Positions 31,545-40,449 of a stretch of DNA of 64,000 bases are shown here, in pieces. The notes below the pieces were generated by a model, which was not told the origin of the DNA, ran no database searches, and saw only the letters and a program-made list of their open reading frames with translations. The position numbers and the translations under genes were made by a program. This DNA comes from Syntrophobotulus glycolicus DSM 8271 (GTDB lineage: Bacteria; Bacillota; Desulfitobacteriia; Desulfitobacteriales; Syntrophobotulaceae). Every line of letters starts with the position of its first letter. The stretch's first letter is position 1. The stretch spans positions 2,542,001 to 2,606,000 of the forward strand of contig NC_015172.1 in the NCBI RefSeq assembly GCF_000190635.1, read 5' to 3'.

Positions 31545-32459
31545 TCAGCGCAAAGGAAGGCAAAATGAACTGCAGATTCTCTTTGCGGTCAGCATAAAAT
31601 CCTCTGAGGGATGAGGATCGCCGCGCAGTAAATATGGTTTGCCTATTGATTGATATTTTTTCACCCCATAGTCATGAAACGGGAGCAGCTCAACCTGAGC
31701 TATGCCTGGTATTTCACTAAGAAAACGCGCAATCGCCGCGATTTCATCCCCTGTATCGTTGATCCCGGCGATTATTGGGATTCTGACCCAAATCTCAGTG
31801 CCGAGAGACGAGAGCCGGCGGAGATTTTCTAAAATTACAGCATTATCTGCCCCGGTGTATTTTTTATGAATTTCGGATGAGAAGGCCTTGACATCGAACA
31901 AAAATAAATCTGCAAAACAGGCGGCATACTCTAGGCTTGAGAAGGGAACGCATCCGGCTGTGTCAAGCGCAACATGAAAATTTTCTTGCTTCAGCTTTGG
32001 CAGGAAATTATGCAGGAAATCAAGCTGCAATAGAGGCTCACCGCCGGAAATTGTCACGCCGCCGCCGGATTCCTGATAATATGGCCGGTCCTTTTTCATG
32101 GTTTCCAATAACTCGGACGACGTCTTCCACTCCCCAACGATAGATAGGGCGTCATATGGGCAGATTTTAACACAGCAGCCGCAAAGGACACATTTCGTTT
32201 GATCGATATTTCCGCAGCTTCGCATTGCGCCGTTCGGGCAGGAAGCGGAGCATAAATCACACTTTTGGCATACCACGTCATCAAATTGAATCTGCGGATG
32301 CATGTCGATGCACTCGGGATTGTGGCACCAGCAGCAGCGGAGATTGCACCCTTTCAGGAAGACGGTAGTCCGTATGCCCGGCCCATCGTTCACTGAAAAG
32401 CGTTGGATGTTTGTTACGAGTGCGCTGACCTCATGCCAATCAGGATCAAAAATTCCCAT
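31545..32459 (-). CDS. Glycyl radical enzyme activase (radical SAM), partner of the 762-residue GRE
   Basis: 304 residues. Radical SAM cysteines C-x3-C-x2-C in GCNLRCCWCHNPEC (about 34-47), then a ferredoxin insert with two 4Fe-4S motifs, CDLCSASCP and CVLCGCCVKICP, and the SAM-binding GGGVTISGGEPLLQ. This is the build of activases of the eliminase-type GREs. It overlaps the GRE gene by 14 bases and puts the radical on that enzyme's Gly. Last gene of the operon. Confidence 0.88.
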   Translation of the reverse strand: MGIFDPDWHEVSALVTNIQRFSVNDGPGIRTTVFLKGCNLRCCWCHNPECIDMHPQIQFDDVVCQKCDLCSASCPNGAMRSCGNIDQTKCVLCGCCVKICPYDALSIVGEWKTSSELLETMKKDRPYYQESGGGVTISGGEPLLQLDFLHNFLPKLKQENFHVALDTAGCVPFSSLEYAACFADLFLFDVKAFSSEIHKKYTGADNAVILENLRRLSSLGTEIWVRIPIIAGINDTGDEIAAIARFLSEIPGIAQVELLPFHDYGVKKYQSIGKPYLLRGDPHPSEDFMLTAKRICSSFCLPLR

Positions 32460-34731
32460 GCTCTGTCCTCGCGATGATTTCGTCCTGTGTTGCGGGCAGC
32501 AGTGAACAAAAATATGCTGAAAATCCCGATACGCGCACGACTAAATTTTTGTACTTCTCGGGCTCACGTTTGGCGGCCAGCAGAGTTTCACTGTTGACGA
32601 CATTGATTTGAATCTCGATTCCGCCGCGGGCAAAGTAGGAATTGATCAAATGGCGCGTCGCCTTGGCGTTCGAAGGATTTTGCAAAAACTGCGGCGAGAA
32701 TTTCAGATCGAGCACCATGCCGTTGCCGGCGCCTGAAATCTCGGCCTTGACGGCGGAATTGATTAATGCAGTAGGGCCGGAGATGTCCTTGCCCTGCACA
32801 GAAGCAAAGCCGTTGGAAAGAGCGGTGCCCGCGAGCCGTCCATCGGGCAGGGCACCGGTAAGATACCCCATTTTGGCGTGATCCTGCACGGTGTACAAAC
32901 CGATACCGTAGGTCCCTCCGCGGCTGTTCTTCCTGCCCTCGGCCTCATCGATAAAGATATCCACAATGTCGCGGACGAATCTATCGACAGCATCATCATC
33001 ATTGCCGTATTTGGGACAGGCGCTGATCAAGCGGAGAAGATGCTCATAGCCTTTATAATCTTGATCAAGGGCAACTGCCAACTCAGACAATGTCATTATT
33101 TTTTCATCAAACACGAGTTTTTTGATCGCGGCGAGCGAGTCGGCCGTTGAAGCGAATCCCCCGCCGTTTAAGACAGAATTATTGTAGATCGGGCCGCCAT
33201 CGGCAACATCGCGTCCCTTTTGAACACAGCCTTTCATTGTGAAAGACAAAAAGGGAGCCGGATACAACCTGCCCCAAAAGCTCTCGATGAGATCGGCGCT
33301 TTCCAGACCGAGGTTAATATAGGCGCGCAGTTCTCGCTTGAACCAGGCATAGAATTCGTCAAAACTTTCCAGGGAATCAAGGTCGTGACTGTTGTGGAGA
33401 GGGAAAACCTCTCCCGTAAGTCGTTGGACGCCGCGGTTGAGCATGAATTCAAGCAGCAGTGGGATATTGATCCTCATGGATTCCGTATTGGAAAAGTCAT
33501 TTCCGCAGCCAGTCAGCTCTACACAGCCCATAACGGCGAAGTTTACGGCATCTTCATGAGACAATCCCTGTCGTTCTTTGACGGCGATGCAAGCCGCATC
33601 GTGAAAAAAGGAAGGAAAGCCGGTGCCGCTTCGCAAGACGTTAAGCGATTCTTCCCAAAGCTCTTCGGGCATATCCGGAGCATAGCGCAGGGCAAGCAGC
33701 GGCTGATCACAGCGCAGGCGCTCAGTTGCCCGCAGGCACATAAGGGTAATGGGGTTGCTGATCAATTCGCCGGAAACCGTCGTCCCGCCAATCGTAACAT
33801 TTTGGTAGCACATCTCGTTGGCAGCAAATTTGAGCCACAAGGCATCGATGATTTCCTGCGCTTCATCCCCGGTAATGTGCCCGGCGGCAAGATCGGCTTG
33901 ATAGAAAGAGTCGAGATATAAATCCAACCGCCCGACGGAGATGACACAGTTTACGGGCATATCAGTGATCAGAACTTCATGCACCAGCCAGACAAGCTGA
34001 ACCGCCTCAAAAAAGCTTTGGGGTGGATTTTTTGAGATATGTTTACAGGCCGTGGATATTTTTAACAGTTGCTTTTTTTCAGAAGGATCCTCAATGCTCC
34101 GGGCAGAATTTTCTGCTTCTTCCGAATATCTCAGGATATAATTTGAGAACGCCTCAGCACAGCGCAGCATGGCGGAGATATAGCTCTTTTCACTATCCGT
34201 ATGCTCTCGGCCCAGTTCGGTTTTCGCCTCATCCTGCAGCGCCTTCAAACCTGAGGTCAAAATGCGCTGCTGGCCGGGGATAATATGCCCGCCGCTGTTA
34301 TGCTTAAACAGCCAGGAATGTACTCCTTTCTGGAAAAAGCGAAGCTTTTTTACCGCGGGATGATGTTCATCGCCGCCGAGATAAGCCTTGATCCGCTCAA
34401 CCTCATCGTCGATGCAGAAAGGGTCGTAGGGAGGGACTTCCGCCGCATTGTAGCTGTCCGGGGTTTTATGCGGATCGGTGAGATCCCAGGAATACTTGTA
34501 AGCGTATCCCGCAAGCACATCACCGGGCAAAACAGATATTTTTTTCTCAGAGAGAAACTCCTCAAAGGCTAAGGCGATTTTTGCAGGGAGATCAAGGGCT
34601 GGGTGCCGGGAAAACACCTTGCCGTACACTTGAGCGCGGTGAGGGATGACTTCGCTGTCGTAAAGCTCATTCCTCATTGCATATAGCCTTTGAATCCGGT
34701 CAGACAGCCCCGGTTTGTTTGCATTGCTCAT
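32446..34731 (-). CDS. Glycyl radical enzyme, eliminase/dehydratase type
   Basis: About 761 residues. N-terminal PFL-like domain, active-site VMGCVELTGCGN (Cys at about 403, Glu at about 405), and glycyl radical motif RVSGFSAYF near the C-terminus (Gly about 736). Cys-Val-Glu is the signature of GREs such as glycerol dehydratase, choline lyase and isethionate lyase that abstract a hydrogen and eliminate a neighbouring group, rather than of PFL itself. Length (about 760) is slightly short for those enzymes. Substrate unknown; GTG at 34734 is an alternative start. Confidence 0.85.
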   Translation of the reverse strand: MSNANKPGLSDRIQRLYAMRNELYDSEVIPHRAQVYGKVFSRHPALDLPAKIALAFEEFLSEKKISVLPGDVLAGYAYKYSWDLTDPHKTPDSYNAAEVPPYDPFCIDDEVERIKAYLGGDEHHPAVKKLRFFQKGVHSWLFKHNSGGHIIPGQQRILTSGLKALQDEAKTELGREHTDSEKSYISAMLRCAEAFSNYILRYSEEAENSARSIEDPSEKKQLLKISTACKHISKNPPQSFFEAVQLVWLVHEVLITDMPVNCVISVGRLDLYLDSFYQADLAAGHITGDEAQEIIDALWLKFAANEMCYQNVTIGGTTVSGELISNPITLMCLRATERLRCDQPLLALRYAPDMPEELWEESLNVLRSGTGFPSFFHDAACIAVKERQGLSHEDAVNFAVMGCVELTGCGNDFSNTESMRINIPLLLEFMLNRGVQRLTGEVFPLHNSHDLDSLESFDEFYAWFKRELRAYINLGLESADLIESFWGRLYPAPFLSFTMKGCVQKGRDVADGGPIYNNSVLNGGGFASTADSLAAIKKLVFDEKIMTLSELAVALDQDYKGYEHLLRLISACPKYGNDDDAVDRFVRDIVDIFIDEAEGRKNSRGGTYGIGLYTVQDHAKMGYLTGALPDGRLAGTALSNGFASVQGKDISGPTALINSAVKAEISGAGNGMVLDLKFSPQFLQNPSNAKATRHLINSYFARGGIEIQINVVNSETLLAAKREPEKYKNLVVRVSGFSAYFCSLLPATQDEIIARTEHGNF

Positions 34732-34776
34732 CACTATCGCCAGCTTTCGTTTGATTTACACAAGAGCTATGATCGG

Positions 34777-35715
34777 TCAAAATGGTGTATCCTCGCCGAT
34801 ATAGCACGCAATCCCCTTTTGGGCGAATATCTCTTTCATTCCGGATAGATCAATAGCGGACGGTTTATCATCATATGGGCTCTCCTTGCCAAGCTGACGC
34901 CACTTGGATTCCCCCAGGCGGTGAAATCGCAGAAGGTTTATTTCCTTTAAATCCAACCCGCTCATAAACCGGGCGGTGGCGGTCATGTTTTCAACGGTAT
35001 CGTTATAGCCTGCAACCATTGGAACCCGTATGATCAGCCGCCCTTGATACCCGCTCCTGGCAAGAGCTGTTATATTGCTGAGAATAGGGGTGTTATCGAC
35101 ACCCGTGCGGGAGTGGTGAAGCGTTGGATCCACATGCTTGATATCGATAAAAGCGAAATCAATCTCATCCATCACCGCCTGAAAAACTTCTTCAGCTGCG
35201 AAAGCCGATGTTTCTATGGCGGTATGGATGTTTTCCCGCTTTAAAATTGGCAAAAGGGAGAGCAGAAATCCGGCTTGCCTGAGCGGTTCGCCGCCGCTGA
35301 AGGTAACGCCGCCGCCTTCTCCCCAAGAACCGCTGTCAATGCGGAGCCGCTCCATAAGCTGGTCTGCGGTGTAATCTTTCCCGCACAGCCTGATCGCGTC
35401 CAGGTGACATACTTCGGTGCAATGAAAGCTGATACAATCCGTGCAAATCCCCCGGTCAATCTGCAACGCCCCGTTTGCCGATCTAAGCGCACCGTGGGGG
35501 CAAGCCTTGACGCAACGGGAACACCCATCCCTGGCACGGCAGTTTTGCTCTGCAAACAAGATTTTACGCTTTGACTCCATGGCTTCGGGATTGGCGCACC
35601 AATCACACTTTAACGGGCATCCGGCAAAAAATATTGTGGTGCGGCAGCCTGGACCGTCATGGGTTGTAAAGCTTTCAATACTGGATATTAACGCTTTATC
35701 CTGGATTTCCATCAT
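34777..35715 (-). CDS. Glycyl radical enzyme activase (radical SAM), HpdA-like
   Basis: 312 residues. Radical SAM motif GCPLKCDWCANPEA (C-x3-C-x2-C, about residues 31-44), then a ferredoxin insert with CSRCVKACP and the unusual CTDCISFHCTEVCHL, and GGGVTFSGGEPLRQ. It overlaps the end of the small-subunit gene by four bases. In the 4-hydroxyphenylacetate decarboxylase operon the order is large subunit, small subunit, activase, the same as here. Confidence 0.87.
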   Translation of the reverse strand: MMEIQDKALISSIESFTTHDGPGCRTTIFFAGCPLKCDWCANPEAMESKRKILFAEQNCRARDGCSRCVKACPHGALRSANGALQIDRGICTDCISFHCTEVCHLDAIRLCGKDYTADQLMERLRIDSGSWGEGGGVTFSGGEPLRQAGFLLSLLPILKRENIHTAIETSAFAAEEVFQAVMDEIDFAFIDIKHVDPTLHHSRTGVDNTPILSNITALARSGYQGRLIIRVPMVAGYNDTVENMTATARFMSGLDLKEINLLRFHRLGESKWRQLGKESPYDDKPSAIDLSGMKEIFAQKGIACYIGEDTPF

Positions 35716-35975
35716 GCTTTTTCAAAATACCGGCACAGGGAGGCATTAAAGTTCCCGTCGATCCAATAGGGTTTAGCATAACCGGCACACTTACCGAGAC
35801 CCGCTCCGTCATCGGCATATAACTTACAATGAGCACATTTTGGCAGGGTCTCAAATTCGGGGCAAAGCGGGGCGTCGATCAAAACGATTGCGTCACTCCA
35901 GCGGCAGAGCCCTTTTGCCACATCCAAAGGAGCAAAATTTTTGCAATCAGAATGATTGGGGGCAGATTTAATCAT
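35712..35975 (-). CDS. Cys-rich small subunit, HpdC-like
   Basis: 87 residues with eight Cys: HSDCKNFAPLDVAKGLCRW, then LCPEFETLPKCAHCKLY and the tail GKCAGYAKPYW with LCRYF. It has the spacing and length of HpdC, the two-cluster small subunit of 4-hydroxyphenylacetate decarboxylase. HpdC is known to be needed for activity and regulation of the large subunit. Here it lies between the 900-residue GRE and the activase. Confidence 0.87.
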   Translation of the reverse strand: MIKSAPNHSDCKNFAPLDVAKGLCRWSDAIVLIDAPLCPEFETLPKCAHCKLYADDGAGLGKCAGYAKPYWIDGNFNASLCRYFEKA

Positions 35976-36017
35976 GATCTATCAAACTCCTATCCATTTG
36001 GATTGTGGACACGCGTC

Positions 36018-38720
36018 CTAAAGCCCACACTCATATTCAGTACGGGAAATGACCTCGTCTTGAATGGGCTTGCTTAATTCACACCAATAGTGGGTGAATC
36101 CTGAAACTCTCACCAGAAGGTCACGGTAATTTTCAGGGTGGCGCTGGGCATCCCGGAGATTGTTGCTGTCCACGATATTATATTGGATGTGGTGACCGCC
36201 CAAGCGCATGTAGGCACGGGTAAGGGCGAGAAGCTTTTTTGTTCCGGCATCTCCCGATATCGCGGTTGGGTGGAGCTTGAGATTGAGCATGGAGCTCTGG
36301 GTATTGGAATGATCCCACACCGTGGCCGACCGGAAGATGGCATAGGGACCGTTTTTATCGGTGCCCGGATAAGCCGACATGGAAGCGTCGGTATAAGTGG
36401 TGCCCGCAAGTCGTCCATCGGGAGTCGCTAAAGTCACACCCCCCTGGGCGTTATGATGGCCGGTGACAAACTGCCCCACTTGGAGTTTCTCGCCGTAGAG
36501 CGTTTCCTTGGATGTCACGATTTGCGGGAACCAATCCTCGTAATCGGCAAGGATCGCATCAACATATGGGTCGGCATTGCCGAATTTGGGAGCGCGGAGA
36601 CAGTCGGCATAAATATCGTCATATTGATCCGAGCCATCCTTCTTGCGGCGGTCAAGTACTGAAAAACTGCCCGATTCCTCGGCGGTATCATAACCGAAAT
36701 TGTGAAGCAGGGCATCGGTTAATTGCTCCAGACTGTATTTCCCTTCCTCAAAAACCAATTTCTTTATTTGTGCCAGGGAATTGACAAACGTAATTGTGCC
36801 GCTGGTTATGGCCAAAAAAGTCGTGTTATAACGGTATCCCTTTTGACCGTTGTGATGGCCGGTTTTTAGGCAGTCAGGCTTCATAAAGGAATTGATAACC
36901 GACATGTTGTTCTTGCGTGTGATGTCAAAATAAAGATTATTAAAGCGCGTGAGAACATCAAGGGCTTTGTCGATATAGGCCTTGAGCTGAGTAAGAAACT
37001 CCTCGTATGAATGAAAAACCCGGTTGTGAGGCGGAAATATCTGCTTTTTAAGATTGTGGTCATAACCGTTGAAGAGGGTCATCTCCAGCATTTTAGGCAA
37101 AGCAAACGGACGAATCCCCCCCATGGTGGTAAGTCCCGCTCCTCCTGGAATTTCATATTTTCTGCCGTTTAAATCGATGGTGTTATAGACCCCCGGAGCA
37201 ATGGCCAGACAGCCTCCCACAGCGGCGGCGGCGGATTCTTCTTCCGTCATGCCCTCATGGCCAAAGTGCTTGACCAGCATCTTCCTAGAGGTTTGATTGT
37301 TGACCCAGGCCGGATATCCCGTGCCTGTCTTGTTGCATTTGGCGCACTGCAGCAGGAAATCCTCGGGCAGTTTCTCATCGTAAAGGCAGGTGATGGTAGG
37401 CTGCGGAGTAGAACAGCGGATTCCAGCCTCCACAAAAAGATATTCAAGACGGTTGACCGCCGGCGAGCCGTCCCTTTTAAGGCCTCCTACCGTGAGATTG
37501 TTATAGGTGTTTCCGGCATTTCCGCCCACGGTATTGGGGGAAGCGAAGATATCCATTGTGGTTAATTTGATTCTCTGCATCTCCAGGAGCTCAATAACCT
37601 CTTCCTCCGTAATTCGCCCCGCCTCGATATCCTGTTCGAACCAGGGATACAAAATCTGACCTAAGCGGCCGGGGGAAACGCCGCAGATCGGATCTTCATT
37701 GGACGCGGCAATATGAAGAGCGTGAAAAAGCTGAAGAGCTTCTCTAAACGTGGAAGGCCGATCAAAGGCGATCTTCCGAAGCGTCTTTCCCAATTCGGAA
37801 TAAATATCGGCGTAGCTTTCCCCTGAATCCTCGACGACATGGCGACGCCGGATCTCATCAGGTAAAGCGCTCTCCCTGGCCGCCAGCTTTTCGGCGAGGG
37901 CGGCATGATTTAAAATCCAAGCCTGAATCCCCCGAATGGCAATGATGACGGCCTGATCATAATAAAATCGGTCCATGCCCAGAACACCGTCTCCATCAGC
38001 CCTTCCGGCAACGGCGTCTCGTTTTTCTTCCAGCAGCTTGACAAGCCCCTCCAAACCATATTGAAAAGGATAATAGAGGTTCATGGTTTCGCGGCCTTGA
38101 ACGATGGTAAAGCCGGCATCATCATAGCTGACCTTTGATTCTTGAATCAAATCCTTGAGCGTCTTATCGGGCACAAACTCCTCCATTTGCCTTGATACCG
38201 CTTCGGCCGAACGGCCGTCCCAGCTTTGGGCAAGCCGCCGATAGGCCGGAAAATCTTCTTTCCTCAGGCCAAATTTTCCCGCCACCGACTTGACCTCTCC
38301 GAAATCGGAGGTGACATTTCCGCCGCCTGTGGCGATCACCCGTTTTCCTCCCGAGAAATTTTCATTCGATCTTGCCAGAAGGAAGCTGTTTTGAATCCAG
38401 GGCATAGCGAAAGAACCCCGGTAATTTTTTGATTTCTGCAGGGCAAGCTTCTCGCCCGGCCATATCGTGGGAGTGAGATGTTCAAAGGCGCTTTTGAGCG
38501 CTTCGGCGCGCCTTATCACGGGAACGGAACCGTCCAATTCATCCCATCGGCGGGTATACCAATACGTGAATTCATTATCCGCCGAGGAAAGAGATTGATA
38601 AAATAACCCTAAAAGCCTTTTGACATTCCCGCCCGTGCCTTCTTTCTCCTCACGAGGTGTATAATCGAATTCGGGCGTGTATGCTTCGGATTTGATCTGC
38701 TTTGCAGCCGTCACCGCCAT
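36018..38720 (-). CDS. Arylacetate-decarboxylase-like glycyl radical enzyme, HpdB-like but lacking Cys-x-Glu
   Basis: 900 residues from the ATG at 38720, eight bases after AGGGGG. Glycyl radical motif RVSGFTHYWCEL with Gly 874; thiyl Cys 504 in VGGCLAIAPG. In 4-hydroxyphenylacetate decarboxylase (HpdB) the pair is Cys 503 and Gly 873 with Glu 505 two residues after the Cys. Length and both radical positions match HpdB closely, but position 506 here is Ala, so that acid is missing. The gene is followed by an HpdC-like subunit and activase, which is diagnostic of the decarboxylase group. The substrate is likely different, for example another arylacetate. Confidence 0.82.
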   Translation of the reverse strand: MAVTAAKQIKSEAYTPEFDYTPREEKEGTGGNVKRLLGLFYQSLSSADNEFTYWYTRRWDELDGSVPVIRRAEALKSAFEHLTPTIWPGEKLALQKSKNYRGSFAMPWIQNSFLLARSNENFSGGKRVIATGGGNVTSDFGEVKSVAGKFGLRKEDFPAYRRLAQSWDGRSAEAVSRQMEEFVPDKTLKDLIQESKVSYDDAGFTIVQGRETMNLYYPFQYGLEGLVKLLEEKRDAVAGRADGDGVLGMDRFYYDQAVIIAIRGIQAWILNHAALAEKLAARESALPDEIRRRHVVEDSGESYADIYSELGKTLRKIAFDRPSTFREALQLFHALHIAASNEDPICGVSPGRLGQILYPWFEQDIEAGRITEEEVIELLEMQRIKLTTMDIFASPNTVGGNAGNTYNNLTVGGLKRDGSPAVNRLEYLFVEAGIRCSTPQPTITCLYDEKLPEDFLLQCAKCNKTGTGYPAWVNNQTSRKMLVKHFGHEGMTEEESAAAAVGGCLAIAPGVYNTIDLNGRKYEIPGGAGLTTMGGIRPFALPKMLEMTLFNGYDHNLKKQIFPPHNRVFHSYEEFLTQLKAYIDKALDVLTRFNNLYFDITRKNNMSVINSFMKPDCLKTGHHNGQKGYRYNTTFLAITSGTITFVNSLAQIKKLVFEEGKYSLEQLTDALLHNFGYDTAEESGSFSVLDRRKKDGSDQYDDIYADCLRAPKFGNADPYVDAILADYEDWFPQIVTSKETLYGEKLQVGQFVTGHHNAQGGVTLATPDGRLAGTTYTDASMSAYPGTDKNGPYAIFRSATVWDHSNTQSSMLNLKLHPTAISGDAGTKKLLALTRAYMRLGGHHIQYNIVDSNNLRDAQRHPENYRDLLVRVSGFTHYWCELSKPIQDEVISRTEYECGL

Positions 38721-38739
38721 TGTGATTACCCCCTTATGA

Positions 38740-39753
38740 TTAAGATTTGACCGCGCCTGTAAAAGCTTGCAAATTATCCATCGGCGAGGATGTGGATAAG
38801 CCGCAGGCAGGAGCGATAATATCAATATTCGATTTGATCAGATGCTCCGTGCGGGCTTCGATAGCCTCTTTCTTCCCTGATTCCAAAAGATAGGTGCTAA
38901 GATTCCCCATGGTCAATAGATCGGGATATTCTTCCTTCAGCCCCCTTAAATTGACCATGGCGTCTGTACTGATCACATCGGCATAAAACTCAGGCAGGTA
39001 TTGCTTCACGCTGTTCATATTGCCGCAGATATGGAGAATCACGCTCCTGTCGGCGGCCTGAACGGCCTCGGTCAATTTATTGATATAGCGCACGGCAAAT
39101 TCGGAGAACATTTTGGGCCCCAATATTTCGCCTGTAGCGGTGGGATCGGCGATCGAGATGATATCCGCTCCGCTTTCCAGCAGGGTCAGGGCGTAGGCGA
39201 TCAAAAAATCGGTGACATAATCAAGAACACGGTGCGCTTCAGAAGGTTTTTTCCGAAGCTCTTTCAAAAAAGTCATGGGGTCGACGATCGAAGCCGCCGT
39301 GCTGATGGGACCTGTCAGACTGCAAATCAACGGCAAATCCCCCCCGGATAAAGCCGCGGCAGCATTTGCGATGGTTTCAACCCGCCCCTTTTCCAGCAAG
39401 GCGGGGATATCCCTGTATTCGACCGCCGATACCGAAGGAAAGAGCTCCCTGGCGATTTTAGGCTCACATTCCAGGGTGCCGAAATCGATTTCCGCCCCCA
39501 ATATCTCGGGTTCGATTGTCATGCAAAAGGGCACGCCGATGTTCTCGAAGCCGGTAAGCGAGGCCACCCTTTGCGCCAGAGCGCTCATCAGGAGGGCGTC
39601 GGAATGAGCGGCAGGCAGAACACTCTCCGAATCCCGCATGACATCAACCACTGCGGCATTCATCATGCCGCCGGGACAGATAACGGGCTTACGGTCGATG
39701 GATTTTCGCTTGATCGTTCTGAACAAACGCTCTTTGGGTGATAATTGAGACAT
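38740..39753 (-). CDS. UroD-fold corrinoid/CoM-type methyltransferase 1 (MtaA/MtbA-like)
   Basis: 337 residues. The UroD-like barrel with zinc-site motif HICG (about residue 237) and PACGL (about 317), as in MtaA/MtbA, which use a His-x-Cys-x(n)-Cys zinc to activate a thiol. It lacks the catalytic residues of true uroporphyrinogen decarboxylase. It lies 19 bases before the 900-residue GRE gene and is followed on its other side by a corrinoid protein, so it moves a methyl group on or off that protein. Confidence 0.83.
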   Translation of the reverse strand: MSQLSPKERLFRTIKRKSIDRKPVICPGGMMNAAVVDVMRDSESVLPAAHSDALLMSALAQRVASLTGFENIGVPFCMTIEPEILGAEIDFGTLECEPKIARELFPSVSAVEYRDIPALLEKGRVETIANAAAALSGGDLPLICSLTGPISTAASIVDPMTFLKELRKKPSEAHRVLDYVTDFLIAYALTLLESGADIISIADPTATGEILGPKMFSEFAVRYINKLTEAVQAADRSVILHICGNMNSVKQYLPEFYADVISTDAMVNLRGLKEEYPDLLTMGNLSTYLLESGKKEAIEARTEHLIKSNIDIIAPACGLSTSSPMDNLQAFTGAVKS

Positions 39754-39757
39754 GCTA

Positions 39758-40423
39758 TCAAGCTCCTTTATGAGATGAGTCGAACAGCCTGTTCAGCAGT
39801 TTCAAGGCATCGGAGGCATTGGTGGAATAGCCGTCGGCGCCGATCTTATCGGCAAAGCGCTGAGAAATGGGACCACCGCCGATAATCACCTTAAAGTGAT
39901 CACGGATACCCTCCTCCTTGAGCAGGGTGATCACCTCTTCCATGTGCGGCATGGTGGTGGTCATCAGGGTAGAAAGAGCGATGATCTGCGCCCCCGCCTC
40001 CTTGGCCTTATCCACGATGATCCGCGGCGGGATATCCCGGCCCAGATCAATCACCTCATAGCCGCCGGCATCAAGCATAATGCGCACGAGATTTTTTCCG
40101 ATATCGTGGGTATCCCCTTGCACCACAGCGATAACAACCTTTTTCAGATTTTGGCCATCCTCCCGCTCAATATGCGGGGAAAGCACCTGAATGCCGGCAT
40201 CCATGGCATCGGCGCAGAGCATCAGCTCAGGAATAAAATATTCCTCCTCCTCGAACAAATCGCCCGCCCTTCTCATGCCGTCGGACAGGCCTTTGTCTAT
40301 GGCCTCGAAGGGGTCATATCCCTCGTTGATCACTTGGTTTGCGGTATCGCGGGAGATGTCCTCATCCATATCCACAACCGCGTCGGACAGCTTTTGAAAT
40401 AATTCTTCCTTTGCAATCGCCAT
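39758..40423 (-). CDS. Corrinoid (B12-binding) methyl carrier protein
   Basis: 221 residues. N-terminal helical cap domain (about residues 1-90), then a B12-binding Rossmann domain with the base-off/His-on motif GDTHDIGKNLV (Asp-x-His-x-x-Gly, about 101-111) and later STLMTTTM and GGGPIS. MtbC/MtvC-type. GGAGG lies before the start. It accepts a methyl group from one UroD-fold protein and hands it to another. It is the only corrinoid protein in the operon and must serve up to four methyltransferases. Confidence 0.9.
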   Translation of the reverse strand: MAIAKEELFQKLSDAVVDMDEDISRDTANQVINEGYDPFEAIDKGLSDGMRRAGDLFEEEEYFIPELMLCADAMDAGIQVLSPHIEREDGQNLKKVVIAVVQGDTHDIGKNLVRIMLDAGGYEVIDLGRDIPPRIIVDKAKEAGAQIIALSTLMTTTMPHMEEVITLLKEEGIRDHFKVIIGGGPISQRFADKIGADGYSTNASDALKLLNRLFDSSHKGA

Positions 40424-40449
40424 TACAATATCCTCCTACAGCGCATTCT

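Noticed and set aside
36018-38720. Plain pyruvate formate-lyase
   Set aside because: Length (900), single Cys rather than Cys-Cys at the active site, and the HpdC-like partner exclude PFL.
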